Shown here in pieces: positions 20,532 to 24,113 of a DNA stretch of 24,113 nt (within the stretch, counting starts at the first letter, position 1; each line of letters opens with the position of its first letter). Under the pieces are notes generated by a model, which worked only from the letters and a program-made list of their open reading frames with translations, had not been told where the DNA came from and searched no databases. Made by a program: the position numbers and the translations under genes. The DNA is taken from contig MZNV01002689.1 of NCBI GenBank assembly GCA_002081555.1, positions 1-24,113 on the forward strand, written 5' to 3'. This DNA is from Protostelium mycophagum (Eukaryota; Evosea; Variosea; Protosteliida; Protosteliaceae).

Positions 20532-22847
20532 ATGAACAAGCAGCCATTCCGTTTGAATGCGAAAGACCACGTGAAGAAGGTGGTCAAGAACTTGAACACC
20601 TCTTCTGGAATCGCCTTCCACAGTGGTGGGAAAATACTCAACCGTTACGATACCGATGTGGTGAGTTCCTCCTCTAAATGATTCAGCTCATTTGATCCAG
20701 GAATACTCTTTCAGACAAGAATCTAACTTCTTCTATCTCACTGGTGAGTCAAAAGAAAATTGAATTTCATAATGATGGATGATCTTTAGGTGTGGAAGAA
20801 CCAGGATTCAATGTCGTGATCAATTTGGAAGATGGTCAGTCCATTCTCGTCGCACCAGATCTCGATCTCGCAGAAGCTCTGTGGAGAGGAATGCCAGGTC
20901 ACATCCTCTATCACTCACATGACATCCTGATTCATATGCAGATGCAATGGAAGTGATGTCTAAAAAGTATGACGTGGATCGTGTGATCTTCCTCTCTGCG
21001 CTCCCAGAACTTCTCAAACAGCTGAACCCTACCTCTATATACACCATGACCACCACAGAGTTGACAGTGTTGGGCGAGTTTGGCAACAAAGTGAAGAAGG
21101 GAGATCTTGATAGACCTTTATGGGATGCACGTTTGTTGAAGACAAAGCAGGAGGTAACATCATCATCAAGCTCTTCTATTGATTTATAGATGTGGCTGTG
21201 CCAAAGATGCCAATATTGAGCAATTATACATATGGTGAAGAGGATATGGACAAAAAAACCTTGTGATCACGATGCAAACAATGAACATCTGCATTGCAAA
21301 TATCATGTATTCTAGTAGGGTTGTAACAACGTTGCAGCAGAGTCGCAACACAAATCAATTCTCAGATCCAAATACAACACTTTATGCAGAAAAATAATAA
21401 TTTTATCATAACGTATTGTAGATCGAGTTGATGCGTGAGGCCAACCGCATTAGCAGCATAGCACACATTTCCATCATGAAAAATGCTGAAGTCGGAATGA
21501 ATGAATGTGAGATCGAGGCCTTGTTTACCTTTGAGACTCAAAGACGAGGATGCAGACACCAAGCTTATGGGTGCATCTGTGGTGGAGGAACCAACGCTTC
21601 CGTGTTACATTACGTCAACAATGACAAGGTGACATTTCAGTATGATCTACGCATCTGCGAATGATGTCGAGCATCTGCGAATGATGATGATAGGATTTGA
21701 ACAACCCTGACAACCTGGTGCTTGTGGATGCAGGAGCAGAATACCATTGTTACGCGTCTGATATCACACGTACATGGCCCATTGGTGGTAAATTCACAGG
21801 TGATCTCAAGGTAAATTATCTCGTGATCATTTCTAGTGTATTTTATTTGGAGTAGCATCCCTTCACTCAGTTGATGAATGCACCTGCACCAGAGCTGCAG
21901 AACAAAAAATTCGACCAACAGCAGCCGCAGATCTGCGATAGAGTTTGCAGTCACTGTACTTCCTCAATGACAAACATATCCCAACATAAAATAAATTCTA
22001 AACGATTTCAAGACCACTTATGAGATCGTGTACGAGATGCAAGAGGCCGTGCTTCAAGTCCTTAAACCGGGCATAGAATGGGAGGACATGCACAGGTTGG
22101 CCAACAGAGTGGGATGTGAAGGTCTGATCAGGGCCGGTATATTGAAAGGGGAGGTGGAGGAGCTGTTGAAGTCCCACCTCCCCGCTTACTTCTTCCCTCA
22201 CGGACTCGGACATTTGATCGGTTTGGACGTCCACGAGCCTGGAGGTTATCCCGAGGTATTTTATTTCATTATGTTTATTGAGTTTATTTTTGGCATAATA
22301 GTACATAGAAAATCGACCTTTTAATTTATTTTATATTATTTTTGTATTTATAGAGTTTGTTTTTCATGATGTAAAATCTGTGAATAAAAATATATCATTT
22401 TATTTAATGTACAGAAAAATATATCATTTTATTTATTTAATGTACAGGGAGTGGAGAGAATAAATGAGCCAGGATTGAAGTACTTGAGATTCCGCAGAAA
22501 GTTAGAAGCTGGTCTTGCCTGTACCGTCGAGCCCGGTATTTATTTCATCGACCAATTTGTAGACCAAGCACTCGGTCAGTATTCTATTTTATTTAGTTTG
22601 ATAAATCATTCGTTCTATTTTAATTTTAATCTTTGTCTCAACTAACGTTTCTACAGCAGAGGACATGTCTAAATATGTCAACCATGAGGTGTTGGAGAGG
22701 TTCAGAAAGGTCGGAGGAGTGCGCATAGAAGATTGTGTTGTGATCACAGACGATGGATACGACATGTTGACACAGATCCCCAGAAAGATCGAGGAGATCG
22801 AGGCTCTGATGGCACACAAGGCCAACATCACCTCTCGTCCCCAATAA
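20532..22847 (+). CDS. PEPD: Prolidase (Xaa-Pro dipeptidase, metallopeptidase family M24B), 9 exons
   Basis: Prolidase splits dipeptides with C-terminal proline and hydroxyproline in the cytosol. Exons 20532-20660, 20701-20743, 20790-20897, 20942-21153, 21422-21628, 21694-21810, 22013-22255, 22448-22574 and 22657-22847 join in phase with GT-AG introns. The N-terminal domain has [12 protein letters not shown]. The five dinuclear-metal ligands are present: two Asp in [19 protein letters not shown], His in [17 protein letters not shown], Glu in [10 protein letters not shown] and Glu in [10 protein letters not shown]. The start at 20532 gives [18 protein letters not shown], resembling fungal and protist members more than the longer human N-terminus. 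The stop TAA lies inside AATAAA. Confidence 0.96.
21651..21686 (+). repeat. Two tandem copies of GCATCTGCGAATGATG in a prolidase intron
   Basis: The 16-base word occurs at 21651-21666 and 21671-21686, a 20-base period, and makes up most of the intron's 3' half before its TGATAG acceptor. Confidence 0.7.
22386..22447 (+). repeat. Tandem duplication that includes the 3' splice site of a prolidase intron
   Basis: Copy 1 (22386-22414) and copy 2 (22415-22447) both start AAAAATATATCATTTTATTT and end TTTAATGTACAG; copy 2 has four extra bases. Each copy ends in a usable CAG acceptor, 33 bases apart. Confidence 0.8.
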
Positions 22848-22848
22848 A
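22843..22848 (+). terminator. AATAAA poly(A) signal overlapping the prolidase stop
   Basis: The coding end CCC CAA TAA followed by AAT contains AATAAA; the stop is at 22845-22847. Confidence 0.7.
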
Positions 22849-23167
22849 ATGTGGAGAATACTGTGAATCTGAAGTGTCAAACCTCCTTGCGAACAGCGTC
22901 AAACAGTCGGTTCTTCTGTTGTTATGCTGCAATAATTGCAACAAAAAGTGAAATCTGGTATGTGTTCTGACCTGCCTTGTAGAGATTTGGGAGTGAAATC
23001 AACCGATCGAGACGGATGTTGCCCTGAATATCATTTTCGACCACAACACCTGAACAAAAGGCACTTAATAAGGTATGCTCTGCAGCAAAAGTTTATCATG
23101 TCAATATACAGAGGTCCGCGATTTGGTGAATTCAAAATAAAAATGTGAGGGCATGTGATCACCCATC
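22848..23167. other. Interval after prolidase, with one weak candidate exon on the minus strand
   Basis: On the minus strand, about 23055-22980, a frame reads VVENDIQGNIRLDRL then LISLPNLYK between an AG acceptor and a possible donor. It looks protein-like but has no recognised family and no partner exons. Otherwise nothing is supported here. Confidence 0.25.
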
Positions 23168-23287
23168 TTAACCCTTTAAATACCTGAATGCGTCCTATCA
23201 CGTTTCTTACCGCGGCATATTAATATTTGAGACCTGCATGAAATGCGTGATTTACTGATAAGACGCACTCAGTATTTAAAGGGTTAA
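23168..23287. mobile_element. 120-base MITE with TTAA target duplication, piggyBac-like
   Basis: TTAA at 23168-23171 and at 23284-23287 flank inverted repeats: CCCTTTAAATAC on the left matches the reverse complement of GTATTTAAAGGG on the right. The symmetry extends into TGAATGCGTC versus GACGCACTCA. The internal sequence is non-coding. TTAA duplications with ends starting CCC are typical of piggyBac-superfamily elements and their non-autonomous derivatives, which depend on a transposase made elsewhere. The arms match well, so the copy is not very old. Confidence 0.8.
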
Positions 23288-23759
23288 ATCAAGAAATTCG
23301 ACATTTCATCTGGCGGCAAAATGAGAACCATCAGTGAACAAATGTTTTATATGAAGGTTCACACAAACTCCAAGTGCCACTTAAATTCAGAAACCCAGAG
23401 TGCCTCTTTTAATCTCATCATGGAATACAGGATTCGGTCCACGGTTTCCTTCAGAATTTAGTCTGACGATGAGAAACAATGATCTTCATTTAGCAAAAGA
23501 AAAAAATGTCCTGAAAATAAAATGTTGCAAAAGGGTTGATTTTTCTTCGGAGCCCCGCAGGCCGGTTTTCAAGAAAATTGGCGGGAATATAAATTACATT
23601 TGAATTTTTTGCAAGTTGAAGGTGAAATTGTGCGTTGAAATCATACAAAAATCACAAATAAAATGTATTGTTTTTCTTTGGGTGAAGTTTGTGTTGCAAA
23701 AACGCAAAAATTGTACATTGGCAAAATGGTAAAAATAAGTGTCCCAAGAGGTAAAAGTA
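23288..23759. other. Non-coding interval left of the tRNA-like sequence
   Basis: I see no exon. Part of it may be 3' UTR of the minus-strand retrotransposon whose coding end lies at 23860, but no poly(A) or short tandem tail marks its boundary. Confidence 0.4.
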
Positions 23760-23830
23760 TGGTTTTGCCGGGGATTGAACCGGGGACCCTATGTGTGTTA
23801 GGCTGTTGGTTTTTATTTAGTCTTGGCACC
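23760..23830 (-). tRNA. tRNA-Val(AAC)-like sequence, degenerate, within the 3' flank of a LINE
   Basis: The minus strand reads GCCTAACAC, then TAGGGTCCCCGGTTCAATCC, closely resembling the anticodon loop, variable loop and T arm of eukaryotic tRNA-Val with anticodon AAC. The B box GGTTCAATCC is intact, the T stem has one mismatch, and the span from GGT to the discriminator A is 71 bases, a normal tRNA length. The acceptor stem keeps only its three outer pairs (GGT with ACC), and the D arm and A box are not recognisable. It therefore looks like a pseudo-tRNA or a tRNA-derived retroelement part, not a working tRNA gene. Confidence 0.55.
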
Positions 23831-23859
23831 AGCTTTATAAGGCTGTTCACGTCGACAAT

Positions 23860-24113
23860 TCAAATGGATTTTGGTTGAAGCGGTATTCCTTGTATGCGGT
23901 TCTTCCAGAAAGATAGGATGAGTGATGTTCCCATGACTGTGATCCTGATCAGCTTCTGCTTAAGCTTGTACGGTTTCCTGGCTGGAAGGGACGCAATGTA
24001 TCCGGTGGCTGTTTCTGTGAGTGTCCCAAGTGCTCCAATGATGACAGGTGTGACTATGCAATTGTATCCAATATATTTTAGTTCTAGGCCTGTTCTGATG
24101 ATCTGGTAGCGTT
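23860..24113 (-). mobile_element. C-terminal end of a non-LTR retrotransposon (LINE) polyprotein, cut by the window edge
   Basis: The minus-strand frame running in from the right edge to a TGA at 23860-23862 carries VTPVIIGALGTLTE followed about 35 residues later by MGTSLILSFWKNRI. The pattern VxPVxxGALGxxxx...LxxTALLGTAxILR is characteristic of the extreme C-terminus of LINE proteins with a restriction-like endonuclease, such as the R2/CRE/NeSL group. About 84 codons are visible without a stop. The rest of the element lies outside the window, so completeness cannot be judged. The tRNA-Val-like sequence begins 29 bases after this stop. Confidence 0.75.

Noticed and set aside
1-24113. CRISPR arrays, bacterial operons, rRNA genes
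   Set aside because: No spaced direct-repeat array, ribosome-binding-site pattern or rRNA-like sequence was seen; splice signals show the DNA is eukaryotic.

Overview
The window is nuclear DNA from a eukaryote with a compact, intron-rich genome. I find about a dozen genes in 24 kb, most cut into many small exons by introns of roughly 35-70 bases with GT-AG (occasionally GC-AG) ends. Overall composition is AT-rich. The recognisable genes are ordinary eukaryotic housekeeping genes: dymeclin, tripeptidyl peptidase I, mitochondrial ribosomal protein uL22m, riboflavin kinase, farnesyltransferase beta, U1-70K, hyccin and prolidase. Dymeclin and hyccin together suggest an opisthokont or a relative, such as a unicellular holozoan or a small-genome animal. 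I cannot place the species from the sequence alone.

Layout from left to right. 1-431: no gene, with a degenerate T-rich tandem repeat. 432-1878 (+): remains or exons of a protein kinase of the type common in large DNA viruses. 2291-5737 (+): dymeclin, about 15 exons. 6002-9453 (+): TPP1-like sedolisin, about 21 exons. 9554-10626 (-): uL22m. 10805-12009 (+): unknown basic coiled-coil protein. 12258-12814 (-): riboflavin kinase. 12923-14659 (+): farnesyltransferase beta. 14716-15910 (-): U1-70K. 16001-17501 (-): hyccin. 17748-19232 (-): unknown protein. 19510-19988 (-): small unknown protein. 20532-22847 (+): prolidase. 23168-23287: TTAA-flanked MITE. 23760-24113 (-): tail of a non-LTR retrotransposon with a tRNA-Val-like stretch just after its stop codon.

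The genes do not form one pathway. Themes are Golgi and plasma-membrane organisation (dymeclin, hyccin), lysosomal or cytosolic peptide breakdown (TPP1, prolidase), prenylation, flavin synthesis, splicing and mitochondrial translation. Genes are tightly packed. Convergent stop codons lie 56-250 bases apart, and two divergent pairs share intergenic spacers of 108 and 178 bases.

The most striking structural observation is that the TAA stop codon sits inside a perfect AATAAA poly(A) signal in five genes, with a sixth in a GATAAA variant. The palindrome TGATCA is also about four times more frequent than composition predicts. Exon borders were read by eye from splice motifs, phase continuity and remembered protein families; no database search was run.
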